Source: an uncultured Slackia sp. (GTDB lineage: Bacteria; Actinomycetota; Coriobacteriia; Coriobacteriales; Eggerthellaceae). From it: a DNA stretch of 48,148 nucleotides. The position numbers were made by a program, and so were the translations under genes. Under the pieces are notes generated by a model that saw only the letters and a program-made list of their open reading frames with translations, did not search any database and was not told the DNA's origin. This document shows positions 26,902-34,973 of the stretch, one piece after another. Where the stretch lies: the NCBI GenBank assembly GCA_900553775.1, contig USEZ01000002.1, positions 1-48,148 on the forward strand, given 5' to 3'. How positions within the stretch are numbered: position 1 is the first letter of the stretch; every line of letters starts with the position of its first letter.

Positions 26902-28101
26902 TTACTCGGCCTGGCTTTCGAGCCAGGCCATAGCCACGGCGGCGTAGGTTGCGGCGCCGATCGGCAGCGCGTCGTCGCTGAAGCGCACCTTGGGGTGGTG
27001 CTGGCCGTAGATTTCGTCGGTGTCGGTTACTTTGGCGCCCAGGGCGAAATACGTGGAAGGCAGCTCGCGCGCGATGTAGGAGAAATCCTCCGACCCCATC
27101 AGGTGCAGCCTGCCGTCAAGCACCTGGGCCTGCGGCATGCCGGCTTTCACGGCGGCGGAGGCAAGCTCGCTCAGCTGCTTGTCGCACTGCAGCATGGGGT
27201 CGTCTTCGATGGTTTCGACCGTGGCCGTGGCGCGGTATGCCGCAGCGATAGACGTCGATATCTCTTCGATGCGCTTGAACAGGCGGTCGTGCAGGTCGTC
27301 GTCGAAAGTGCGCATATTGGCCTTGAGCTCGGCGGTCTGCGGAATCACATTGGACGTCGCGCCCGCCTGGAACGAGTCCGTGGTAAGCACGGCCTCTTCG
27401 GTGCCCGCTATTTCGCGGGAGATAAGCTCTTGCAAGCCCAGGTGGATATAGGCTGCGGGGGTTATGGGGTCGATGCACATCTCGGGCATGGAGCCGTGTC
27501 CGCCGTGGCCTTCCACGGTCACCTTGAAATTATGGGCGCGCGCAAGCGCCTTTTCTCCCCAGGCCAAAACGCCCAGCGGCACCTGGGACGCCACATGGAG
27601 CGCGAACGCAACGTCGGGCTGCGGATTTTCGAGCACGCCTTCGCGCACGCAGGCCGCGGCGCCTCCGGCCGCTTCTTCGCCCGGCTGGAACAGCAGCTTG
27701 ACGCGGCCTTTCAGCTCGTCTTCGTGCTCTTTGAGCAGACGCGTCGCGCCGAGCAGCATGCTCGCGTGCATATCGTGGCCGCAGGCGTGCATATTGCCGT
27801 TGTCGGCCGCGAACGGCTCGCCCGACATCTCCTCCACCGGCAAGGCGTCGTAATCGGCGCGCAGCATGATGCAGGGGCCGTCCGTCCCCAGCGTGGCGGT
27901 GATGCACGAGCCTTCCACGAGGGAGTCGTCGTATGCGATGCCCATGGCGTCGAGCTGCGCTTTGATGTAGGCGCTCGACTGGGGAAGATGCAGGCCCACT
28001 TCAGGCATGCGATGCAGGTCGTGACGCCATGCGGCGAGCTGCTCTTTCATGCCGGCCGCCTGTTCGAACAGGCGCTTCTGCTCGATTCCGTTCGCTTTCA
28101 T
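26902..28101 (-). CDS. M20 family amidohydrolase/peptidase
   Basis: 399 aa, the usual length. RHDLHRMPEVGLH at the start, HACGHDMHASMLLG (first metal ligands) and LLFQPGEEAAGG (catalytic and bridging Glu) identify the M20D group that hydrolyses N-acyl or N-carbamoyl amino acids and related amides such as hippurate or indole-acetyl conjugates. The dimerisation domain is about 185-300 (VTVEGHGGHGSMP). No signal peptide is present, so the enzyme is cytoplasmic. The ATG has GAAAGGAG upstream. It is divergent from a damaged MFS transporter of the oxalate/formate type, which may have brought in its substrate. The exact substrate is unknown. Confidence 0.92.
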   Translation of the reverse strand: MKANGIEQKRLFEQAAGMKEQLAAWRHDLHRMPEVGLHLPQSSAYIKAQLDAMGIAYDDSLVEGSCITATLGTDGPCIMLRADYDALPVEEMSGEPFAADNGNMHACGHDMHASMLLGATRLLKEHEDELKGRVKLLFQPGEEAAGGAAACVREGVLENPQPDVAFALHVASQVPLGVLAWGEKALARAHNFKVTVEGHGGHGSMPEMCIDPITPAAYIHLGLQELISREIAGTEEAVLTTDSFQAGATSNVIPQTAELKANMRTFDDDLHDRLFKRIEEISTSIAAAYRATATVETIEDDPMLQCDKQLSELASAAVKAGMPQAQVLDGRLHLMGSEDFSYIARELPSTYFALGAKVTDTDEIYGQHHPKVRFSDDALPIGAATYAAVAMAWLESQAE

Positions 28102-28412
28102 CGTGCGTGCGCTCCTTTCAACAAATGTTTGATTTTATGGGTCTATAAAAAGAGTAGTATTCCTTTTACCGCATATATGAGCCCGTTCATCCGTCTGGAT
28201 GGCTATAGGGACGACCCAGAGAGTTTCGCTTATACGTAATAACACAAAAACGATGATATTATGCGCCACATAGTTGTACAGGATTGGAAGCGAGCGACCC
28301 CTCCGAACGTTAAGAAAAGAGCACCACCACATACGTTGTCGACGATGACGCGCGGGTCTTTGCCACACGTTTTCAAGGCGGCAAGCCCAGTCCCCAAGGG
28401 AAAGGACATCGT
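28102..28412. other. Divergent intergenic region, AT-rich
   Basis: The 311 bp between the M20 and MFS genes are notably AT-rich (28120-28260) and must carry both promoters. GAGTAGTATTCCTTTT at 28151 resembles the tRNA promoter region at 46331 (GAGTAGTATTTCTTTT). No secure promoter pair, operator or gene was identified. Confidence 0.4.
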
Positions 28413-29740
28413 ATGGCGACGAATTCCGTCGGCGCCGATGCGCGTCCTCGTCCGTTCTACGGATGGTGGATCGTCATCGGCAGCTTTCTCATCATGGCGA
28501 CCTGCTACGCCGTGTTCGTGAACACGGGGTCGCTGTTCCAACGCTACGTGGTCGCCGACCTGGGCATCACGGTGAGCCAATACAACCTGGGCGTGACGAT
28601 CGGATCGCTTACGGGCATCATCGGGTCGCTTCTGATCGGGCCTTTGATCGACCGTTGCAGCGCGCGCATCGTCACGACGGGCGTCGTGGCGGTTGCGGGC
28701 CTGGTTTTGTTCCTCTATTCCACGATGGATGCGCTGTGGAAGCTCTACGTCTACCGCTTCATCGCAGGGTTCATCATCGTCGCAGGCACGCGCTTGCTCG
28801 TGTCGGTGCTGATCACCAACTGGTTCAAGAAGAAGCGGGGCCTCGCGCTTGCCATCGCGCTTGCAGGCAGCGGCCTGGGCGGCGCGCTGCTTTCGCCTGT
28901 GATCACGGCGCTCATCGGCAGCTCGGGCTGGCGTTTCGCCTATATGGTGCTCGGCGCGATGTGCGTGGTGCTCACGCTGCCGATCGTGCTGCCGTTTTCG
29001 CATCGAAGCCGTCCGACAAGGGGCTCGAACCCTACGGCGGCGCCGATTACGTGGAAATCAAGGCCGACACCACCGAAGAGGCCACGGCCGAGGAACATCT
29101 GTTGGAAGGAATCGGCTGGAAGCAGCTTCGCCGCAGCGCGCCGTTTTGGGTGATGGTTCTGGGGTTCGTGGCGATGGGCCTGGTGAACGGCTGCATCCTG
29201 ACCAATCAGGTTTCCAATATGACGTCGATCACCGTGAACGGGACCGAAATCGTCACCGGCGGGCATTCCCCCGAATGGGCGAGCGTCGTGCTTTCGGCGA
29301 ACCTGGTGACGGTGGTGTTCGCGAAGCTTGTCACGGGCTGGCTGTACGATCGCTTCGGCATCAAGGCGGCAACGCTTGTGGGCACCGCTGCCTGCGTGAT
29401 CGCCTGCATCGGCCTGTGCTTCCCTGCAACCGATATCGGCCCGTATGTGGGCGGCATCGCGTTCGGCTTCGGCACGTGCATGGGCACGATCGCGCCTCCC
29501 GTGGTGGTGTCGCGCGCATTCGGCAAGCAGGACCTGGGCAAGGTGAACGGCATCGTCGTGGGCTTCCAGCTGCTGGGCGGCGCCGTGGGAACGGTGCTTT
29601 CCGGCGTGGTGTTCGACGCGTTTCTGTCGTTTGCGCCGGTGTGGATCTTCTGCATCGTGTCGTCAATGGTCATGGGGGCCTGCATCCTGGGCTCGACGGC
29701 CTGGGCGCATCGCAGGCGCATGAAGGAGCTTGCGGCGTAG
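28413..29740 (+). pseudogene. MFS transporter of oxalate/formate-antiporter type with frameshift
   Basis: The first frame (28413-, AAAGGA upstream) encodes helices 1-6: FYGWWIVIGSFLIMATCYAV, GIIGSLLIGPLIDRCSAR, WFKKKRGLALAIALAGSG. It loses homology after LPIVLPF near 28995. The second frame resumes as FASKPSDKGLEPYG and covers helices 7-12 to the stop at 29740. Adding one T to the TTTT run at 28995-28998 joins them smoothly (LPFFASKPSDKGLEP). So one base is missing, by mutation or by sequencing error in a homopolymer. Intact, the protein would be about 442 aa. It would import or exchange small carboxylates or similar acids; the neighbours are hydrolases of amides and cyclic compounds. Confidence 0.88.
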
Positions 29741-29823
29741 GCTGCGCGATCGGTTCGCGGCGGGCTGCATGCGGTCGAATCCGACGCGCTCGTGCGTCTT
29801 GACTCGGCGGCGATTCTGCATGA

Positions 29824-29865
29824 AAAGGCGATGCGTGGGGCCTTGCGGGCCGGCGCATCGCCTTT
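29824..29865 (+). terminator. Terminator after the MFS gene
   Basis: A perfect 12-bp stem AAAGGCGATGCG/CGCATCGCCTTT encloses 18 nt with a further GGCC/GGCC stem. It is followed by CGCGTTCTTCT. Confidence 0.7.
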
Positions 29866-29941
29866 CGCGTTCTTCTGCGTGCATATTGCAGCTCAATACG
29901 GCACAATAGCGGGCGATAGTGCAAATGCGATAGGAGGCATC

Positions 29942-30694
29942 ATGAGCCTGTGGGGCGATCTTGAGAAGCTGAAAAAATGCCGCTGGGTCGATCTGACCCA
30001 TCCTCTGACCAATGAAAGCCCGTATTGGGGCGGCATCCCCGACGGGTCGGTTGAGCTGTGCAAGACGGTGTTCGATTACGACGAGGAAATGCTGTCGTGC
30101 CGCATCCACACGTACAAATTCCCCGGTCAGTTCGGCACCCATGTCGATTTTCCCATGCACTTCGTGCCGGGCCGCCCTGCCGCCGAAGAATTCGGCGTGG
30201 AGCACGCCGCCTATCCGCTGTGCGTGATCGACATTTCCGCGAAGGCCGCCGAAAATCCCGATTACGCCGTGACGATCGACGATGTTCTGGCGTACGAGGC
30301 CGAATACGGCCGCATTCCCGAAGGCGCGTTCGTGGCGCTGCGTACCGACTGGTATAAGCGCTGGCCCAGTTATGACGCGCTGTGCAATTTGGACGAAGAG
30401 GGCGGCGAGCATTGCCCCGGCTGGTCGATCGAAACGCTGAAGTTTCTGTTCGAAGAACGCGGCGTTGCCATGAACGGCCATGAGACGTTCGACACCGATG
30501 CGTCGTATCTGGCGGTCGAGGCCGACGATCTGGCGGTGGAGCGCTACGTGCTCGATACGTGCCACCTGCAGGTAGAGATCATGGCGAACCTGGACAAGGT
30601 GCCGCCTGCGGGCGCGATCGTGTTCGTGGCCTGGCCGCGCATCGAAGGCGCGTCGGGCCTTCCCGCCCGCGTGTGGGCCGTGTGCGAGGAATAG
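29942..30694 (+). CDS. Cyclase-family metal hydrolase (kynurenine-formamidase-like)
   Basis: 250 aa from the ATG at 29942, which has TAGGAGG upstream; the frame is open further up but without start signals. VDLTHPLTNESPYWGG opens the fold. QFGTHVDFPMHF is the family motif HxGTHxDxPxH with Gln in place of the first His, as in many members of this group. Later WSIETLKFLFEERGV and MNGHETFDTDAS are typical. The family binds Mn/Zn and opens amide rings or N-formyl groups (isatin hydrolase, kynurenine formamidase). The substrate here is not determined. It is transcribed alone between two terminators. Confidence 0.88.
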   Translation: MSLWGDLEKLKKCRWVDLTHPLTNESPYWGGIPDGSVELCKTVFDYDEEMLSCRIHTYKFPGQFGTHVDFPMHFVPGRPAAEEFGVEHAAYPLCVIDISAKAAENPDYAVTIDDVLAYEAEYGRIPEGAFVALRTDWYKRWPSYDALCNLDEEGGEHCPGWSIETLKFLFEERGVAMNGHETFDTDASYLAVEADDLAVERYVLDTCHLQVEIMANLDKVPPAGAIVFVAWPRIEGASGLPARVWAVCEE

Positions 30695-30777
30695 CGGCCT
30701 CTACGAAACGGACTGCCTTGCGGTCGATGGCCGCGCTCACGCATCGAAGTCGTGCGCGACGAATGCGCAACGTGACG

Positions 30778-30802
30778 AAGGCGCCCTGCGGGGCGCCTTT
30801 TT
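30778..30802 (+). terminator. Intrinsic terminator after the cyclase gene
   Basis: AAGGCGCCC-TGCG-GGGCGCCTT, a 9-bp stem, ends in a run of five T (30798-30802). Confidence 0.92.
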
Positions 30803-30856
30803 GTTGGCCGGGACGCTTTGCTTCGGCATCGCGCCACGGCCGGTCGACTCGGCGCG

Positions 30857-31087
30857 CTAAGAAAACGCGATGATGCCTGCATACACTGCAAGAAGCGACC
30901 CGAGGATGATTCTGAGGTATCCGTGGGGTATCTCCAGGTCTTTAAAGCTTTCCGCGTCCGATTTAAGAGGGGTTTTCCCGTGCTGCCAAGCTTCATCGCT
31001 GAAATGGGCCGTTTTTCGCACGAGCAGAATTCCGTGCACGATAAGCGCCAAGCCGGCGCCTGCCATGATGAGGGGGATGGGTTGCAT
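30857..31087 (-). CDS. Small two-helix membrane protein of unknown function
   Basis: 76 aa from the ATG at 31087, chosen for the GAAAGGAG site before it. It has two hydrophobic helices (IPLIMAGAGLALIVHGILLV at 3-23 and LRIILGSLLAVYAGIIAF near the end), joined by a polar loop with several acidic residues (SDAESFKDLEIPHGY). No family is recognised. It is divergent from the sigma-factor operon; the 110-bp gap holds an AT palindrome. A link to that operon is possible but unproven. Confidence 0.65.
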   Translation of the reverse strand: MQPIPLIMAGAGLALIVHGILLVRKTAHFSDEAWQHGKTPLKSDAESFKDLEIPHGYLRIILGSLLAVYAGIIAFS

Positions 31088-31119
31088 GCTTCTCCTTTCA
31101 CCGGCGCGCTGCGCGGGAT

Positions 31120-31135
31120 TTATTTTAAAAAATAA
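31120..31135. promoter_or_regulatory. AT palindrome between divergent small-membrane and sigma genes
   Basis: TTATTTT-AA-AAAATAA, perfect 7-bp arms, in an otherwise GC-rich stretch. It may be an operator or part of the promoters on both sides. Its distance to the sigma-factor start is about 65 bp. Confidence 0.4.
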
Positions 31136-31197
31136 GGGCAAAGCGCGCACATTCCGCCGCGCGCCGACGTTAAAGAGGGATAGGAGGTGAGAAACGC

Positions 31198-31707
31198 TTG
31201 AGAAACCGAGGGTCTATGCTCGACGAGGCATTCGTGCAAGGCATCGTCGAGCGACATTACGACGACGTGCTGGCGTACTGCAGGCGCCATGCCCCCGTGC
31301 GCGATGCCGCCGAAGATCTGGCGCAGGAGACGTTTCTGCGATTCGTGCGCCATGCGCAGGCTTACGAGGAGCGCGGCAAGCCGCTTGCGTTGCTTTTGAC
31401 CATCGCGCGCAACCTATGCGCCGATGCCGCGCGGTCGTGCGCTCACGTGCCGCGGCTTGTCGAACTCGACGATTCGTGCGCGCCTGCAGCATGCGATGTC
31501 TACTCCGTCGAGCTCGATTCGGTGCTGGCTTCTTTGGATGCCGACGAACGCGAGGCAATCGAGCTTCGCTTCGACCAGGGCCTTGGCGTGGCGGAAGCCG
31601 CACGGGTCATGGGAATGTCGCGGTTCGCGATGAACAGGTTGCTCAAGCGGGCGCTCGCGCGGGTGCGCGGCGCTCTTGCCTTGGAATCGGATGGGAGGCG
31701 TTCGTGA
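31198..31707 (+). CDS. ECF-type RNA polymerase sigma factor
   Basis: 169 aa from a TTG at 31198; ATG at 31216 (163 aa) is equally possible, with AGGAGG at 31182-31187 slightly far from TTG. Region 2 is about 14-80 (HYDDVLAYCRRHAP, then AAEDLAQETFLRFVRH), and region 4 about 105-160 (LDADEREAIELRFDQGLGVAEAARVMGMS). The family redirects RNA polymerase to envelope-stress or transport genes. Its stop overlaps the ATG of the next gene (TGATG), which encodes a membrane protein, the usual arrangement for a sigma factor and its inhibitor. It likely drives this operon. Confidence 0.88.
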   Translation: MRNRGSMLDEAFVQGIVERHYDDVLAYCRRHAPVRDAAEDLAQETFLRFVRHAQAYEERGKPLALLLTIARNLCADAARSCAHVPRLVELDDSCAPAACDVYSVELDSVLASLDADEREAIELRFDQGLGVAEAARVMGMSRFAMNRLLKRALARVRGALALESDGRRS

Positions 31708-32669
31708 TGTCTTGCAAGGATGGAATGCTGGGCGATGGGGCCGCTCGGAATGCGGCCGCACCCGCCGAAGATGCGATCGGCACGGCCGCGGGCGTTTCCG
31801 CCTCGGGCGAAGCCGTCGAAGGTGCCTGCGAACGCGCCGCCGTCGACGTTCAGGACGCGTTGCGTGCGTATTACCGGGCGCAGCGCGTGCCAGGCGACCA
31901 AGCCGCCCGCCGCGCTGTCGTGCAGGCGGCGCTCGACGAGGCGCGCCGCCTGCAGGCGGACGGCGAAGCCGTCTTCTCGGGCCGCGCTCGGGTTTGTTTC
32001 GACATGCGGCGCGCGGCGGAAACGCTGTCGTTCGTCGCCTGCCAGGCGCGCTTCATGGGCGCGCGCTCGTGGGTTATGCAGGCGGCCGTGGTGATCGCGG
32101 CGGCGTTTCTTGCCGTGGCGAGCGGCGCGCATGCCGTTTCGGGGTTATATGCCTGCCTTGCCGCGGCGGCCATCGCGGTGTGCGGTTTGCCTCAGGCGAC
32201 CGCATCGCGTTTGTACGGCGTCGTGGAGCTCGAGCGCTCGTGCAAGCACGATGCCCGCTCCGTGGCTGCGGCGCGCATGGCCGTGCTGGCGTGCGCGAAT
32301 GCGCTCGGCATCGCGCTTATCGCGGCAAGCGTTTCGTATGCGCACGCCGATACGTCGCTTGTCTTCTCGCTCGTGTGCGCCTTCGCGCCGTACTGCCTGA
32401 CGGCGGCGGGGTGCTTGGTGGCCGTTCGCAGAATGGGCGGCGCGGGCGCGCTTGCCGCTGCCGCCGCCTGGGGGGCCGTCGTGGTGGGCGCCGCGTATTT
32501 CGCGGTGTCGTACATGCCGTGGCTCTATGAGCAGGCGGCGTTGTGGGTCTGGGCGCTTGTCGCCGCGGCGTCTTCGGCGTGGATGCTTGTCGAGGCGCGG
32601 CTGTGGCTTGCCGACGCGGCTCATTCCGCGCGCGCACTCTCGTTCGATTCGTCGTATGTCAACCGATAG
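31707..32669 (+). CDS. Membrane protein, putative sensor/anti-sigma partner
   Basis: 320 aa from the ATG at 31707, sharing its A with the TGA of the sigma gene, so translation is coupled. The N-terminal ~130 residues are cytoplasmic, with predicted helices (ALRAYYRAQRVPGDQAARRAVVQAALDEARRL). About six transmembrane helices follow (from AVVIAAAFLAVASGAHAVSG to WVWALVAAASSAWMLVEA). There is no zinc-finger HxxxCxxC anti-sigma motif. Position suggests it holds or regulates the sigma factor; alternatively it is an ABC accessory protein. No family is recognised with confidence. Confidence 0.7.
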   Translation: MSCKDGMLGDGAARNAAAPAEDAIGTAAGVSASGEAVEGACERAAVDVQDALRAYYRAQRVPGDQAARRAVVQAALDEARRLQADGEAVFSGRARVCFDMRRAAETLSFVACQARFMGARSWVMQAAVVIAAAFLAVASGAHAVSGLYACLAAAAIAVCGLPQATASRLYGVVELERSCKHDARSVAAARMAVLACANALGIALIAASVSYAHADTSLVFSLVCAFAPYCLTAAGCLVAVRRMGGAGALAAAAAWGAVVVGAAYFAVSYMPWLYEQAALWVWALVAAASSAWMLVEARLWLADAAHSARALSFDSSYVNR

Positions 32670-32678
32670 GAGGAAACC

Positions 32679-33641
32679 GTGGAGCTTTCTCTTGAAAACC
32701 TTTCCAAACGCTTCGGCGACGCCGCCGCGGTCGATGACGTGTCGGCGAAGCTCGAATCCGGCGTATACGGCCTGATCGGAGCCAACGGCGCCGGCAAAAC
32801 CACGCTGATGCGCATGGTGTGCGACGTGCTGCGCCCGAGCGCCGGCCGCATTGCCTACGACGGCGTCGACATCGCCAAGCTCGGCGAAGCATATCGCGCC
32901 CGCCTGGGCTATCTTCCGCAGGATTTCGGCTATTACCCCGATTTCACGGCGATGGATTTCATGCTGTACATGGCGGCGCTGAAGGGGATCGACCGCCGCG
33001 CCGCCAAGGCGCGCTGCCTCGATCTGCTCGAAGAGGTGGGGCTTGCCGGCCACGCGAAGGCGAAGGTGCGCACGTTCTCGGGCGGCATGAAGCAGCGCCT
33101 GGGCATCGCGCAGGCTGTGATCAACGACCCTTCGGTGCTCGTGCTCGACGAGCCCACGGCGGGCCTCGATCCGAAGGAGCGCGTGCGTTTCAGGAATCTT
33201 ATCTCGGGCTTTTCGCAAGATAAGATCGTGCTGCTCTCCACGCATATCGTGTCCGACGTGGAATACATCGCCGATGACATTCTGGTGATGAAAAGCGGCC
33301 GGTTCGTGCTGCGCGGCCGCCCCGATGCGGTTGTGGCCTCCGTCGCGGGCAAGGTGTGGGAATGCCGCGTTTCGGCGCGCGAGGCCGATGCGCTTGCGGC
33401 GACGGCCTGCGTATGCAACGTGCATTACGCTCCCGACGGCCGGGCCGTGGTGCGCGTGGTGTCGGACGAGGCTCCGGCTGCCGGTGCGGCGTGCGTCGAA
33501 CCCACGTTGGAAGACCTGTGTCTGTACACGTTCAAAGACGACGCTGGCGCATTCGACGGCGGGCATGCCGCCGCTTCGGGCGGCGGGGCGTCGCGCGGCG
33601 CCCGCGAACGCAAAGGCGGCCTGTTCGGCGGAAGGAGATAG
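32679..33641 (+). CDS. ABC exporter ATP-binding protein
   Basis: 320 aa from the GTG at 32679, which is preceded by ATAGGAGGAAACC. Walker A GANGAGKTT, Q-loop LPQDFG, signature FSGGMKQR, Walker B VLVLDEP and switch His STH are all intact. It belongs to the DrrA/CcmA/bacitracin-resistance-like exporter class. The C-terminal ~90 residues form an extra domain (VWECRVSAREADAL) and a Gly/Arg-rich tail (SGGGASRGARERKGG). It energises the permease encoded 2 bp downstream. The cargo may be an antimicrobial, lipid or envelope component. Confidence 0.93.
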   Translation: MELSLENLSKRFGDAAAVDDVSAKLESGVYGLIGANGAGKTTLMRMVCDVLRPSAGRIAYDGVDIAKLGEAYRARLGYLPQDFGYYPDFTAMDFMLYMAALKGIDRRAAKARCLDLLEEVGLAGHAKAKVRTFSGGMKQRLGIAQAVINDPSVLVLDEPTAGLDPKERVRFRNLISGFSQDKIVLLSTHIVSDVEYIADDILVMKSGRFVLRGRPDAVVASVAGKVWECRVSAREADALAATACVCNVHYAPDGRAVVRVVSDEAPAAGAACVEPTLEDLCLYTFKDDAGAFDGGHAAASGGGASRGARERKGGLFGGRR

Positions 33642-33643
33642 CC

Positions 33644-34912
33644 ATGGTCGATCTGGTGAAATTCGAACTCAAGAAGATCGTCGCCCGCAAATCGACGCGC
33701 TATACCTGCCTGGCCGTCATCGCGCTGCTTTGCCTGATCATGGCTGCGAACGTGTTGCAGACGAAGACCACGAACAATACCGACGAGATTCTGTCGGGCT
33801 TCGATGCCATCCATCAAAAGCAAGAGAACGCCGCCGTGCGTGCAGGGGCGCTGACCGACGAGCGTCTCGCCGAGGAGCTTTCCTCGTATTACGAACGTGC
33901 ATTCGCCGAACTCGATCCCGACGAAATCGCCACCATGAGCGATGCCGCATCGTACGATGCCGTGAAATCGGCCTATGGGATCGAGGGTGCGCGCGAGCTG
34001 TACGGGTCGGGCTACTGGCCCTGGCTTTTCGGCGCTTGGAACACCGATAACAAGGAAGTCGTTCAGATGTCGGCGATTCTGGGGCCTGCGCCCGAGGTGT
34101 CGTTCTACGATGCGCTCGCCCTGAAAACCCAGTCGATCCTCGACGACGGCCAGAGCGGCTCGTGGACGTATTCCGATGCCGAGCGCTCCTATTGGACGCA
34201 AAAACAGGCCGAGGTTGGCGAGCCGATCGTGTACGGCTATGCAGGCGGTTGGGAAAACATCATGGACTGCATGGCGTTCATAGCCTTTGCCATCATCGCC
34301 GTCTGCGTGGCGTTGGCGCCGATATTCGCGGCCGAATACCAGGAGCGCACCGATAGCGTGATCCTGTCGTCGCGCTACGGTCGCTCGAAGCTCGTGGCGG
34401 CCAAGCTTATCGCGGCGTTTCTGTTCGCGACGGCGTACTTCGCGATCTGCGCGGCCATCATCTGCACGGTGTCGCTTGCGGCCTATGGGGCCGACGGCGC
34501 CGATTTGCCCATCCAGATGATGGCGCTTTCTTCGCCCTACGGCATCACCATGGCGCAGGGCGCCGCCATCATGGTGGGCATCGGCTACCTGATGACGATC
34601 GGGTTTGCGAGCCTGACGCTGCTTCTTTCCTCCAAGCTGCATTCGCTGCTCTCCATTTTCGCGATCGATGTGGCGCTTGTACTTCTGACGGGCATGATTC
34701 CCACCGGAGGTTCGGGCATGCTCGTGCATATCAGCGTGCTGTTCCCGACAAGCGGCCTGGTGGCGCCGTATTTGTTCTGGGATTACATGTCGTATCCGAT
34801 CGGCGGGCTGGTGGTCGACCTCATGGGCATGCAGGCTCTCGTGTACGGCGTGCTGTTCGCGGCGTGTTTGCCGCTTGCGGCGCTGTTCTTCCGCCGCCAT
34901 CAGGTGGCATAG
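33644..34912 (+). CDS. ABC exporter permease
   Basis: 422 aa from the ATG at 33644 (GGAAGGAGATAGCC upstream), 2 bp after the ATPase stop. An N-terminal helix (TCLAVIALLCLIMAANVLQ) is followed by a ~180-residue extracytoplasmic segment rich in Asp, Glu and Tyr. Five further helices cluster at the C-terminus (FIAFAIIAVCVALAPIFAAEY, AAFLFATAYFAICAAIICTV). This is the ABC2-type permease layout with a large outer domain. EYQERTDSVILSSRYGR is the conserved cytoplasmic loop of this type. It completes the sigma / membrane protein / ABC operon. Confidence 0.88.
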   Translation: MVDLVKFELKKIVARKSTRYTCLAVIALLCLIMAANVLQTKTTNNTDEILSGFDAIHQKQENAAVRAGALTDERLAEELSSYYERAFAELDPDEIATMSDAASYDAVKSAYGIEGARELYGSGYWPWLFGAWNTDNKEVVQMSAILGPAPEVSFYDALALKTQSILDDGQSGSWTYSDAERSYWTQKQAEVGEPIVYGYAGGWENIMDCMAFIAFAIIAVCVALAPIFAAEYQERTDSVILSSRYGRSKLVAAKLIAAFLFATAYFAICAAIICTVSLAAYGADGADLPIQMMALSSPYGITMAQGAAIMVGIGYLMTIGFASLTLLLSSKLHSLLSIFAIDVALVLLTGMIPTGGSGMLVHISVLFPTSGLVAPYLFWDYMSYPIGGLVVDLMGMQALVYGVLFAACLPLAALFFRRHQVA

Positions 34913-34919
34913 GGGATAT

Positions 34920-34954
34920 GACGGGCGGCCGCCGCTAATGTGCCGCCGCCCGTC
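34920..34954. terminator. Bidirectional stem-loop between convergent operons
   Basis: A 10-bp stem GACGGGCGGC/GCCGCCCGTC encloses 15 nt. TTTTCT follows at 34965 on the plus side. It separates the ABC operon from the surface protein gene coming from the other side. Confidence 0.6.
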
Positions 34955-34973
34955 GGGATGAAGGTTTTCTGCT

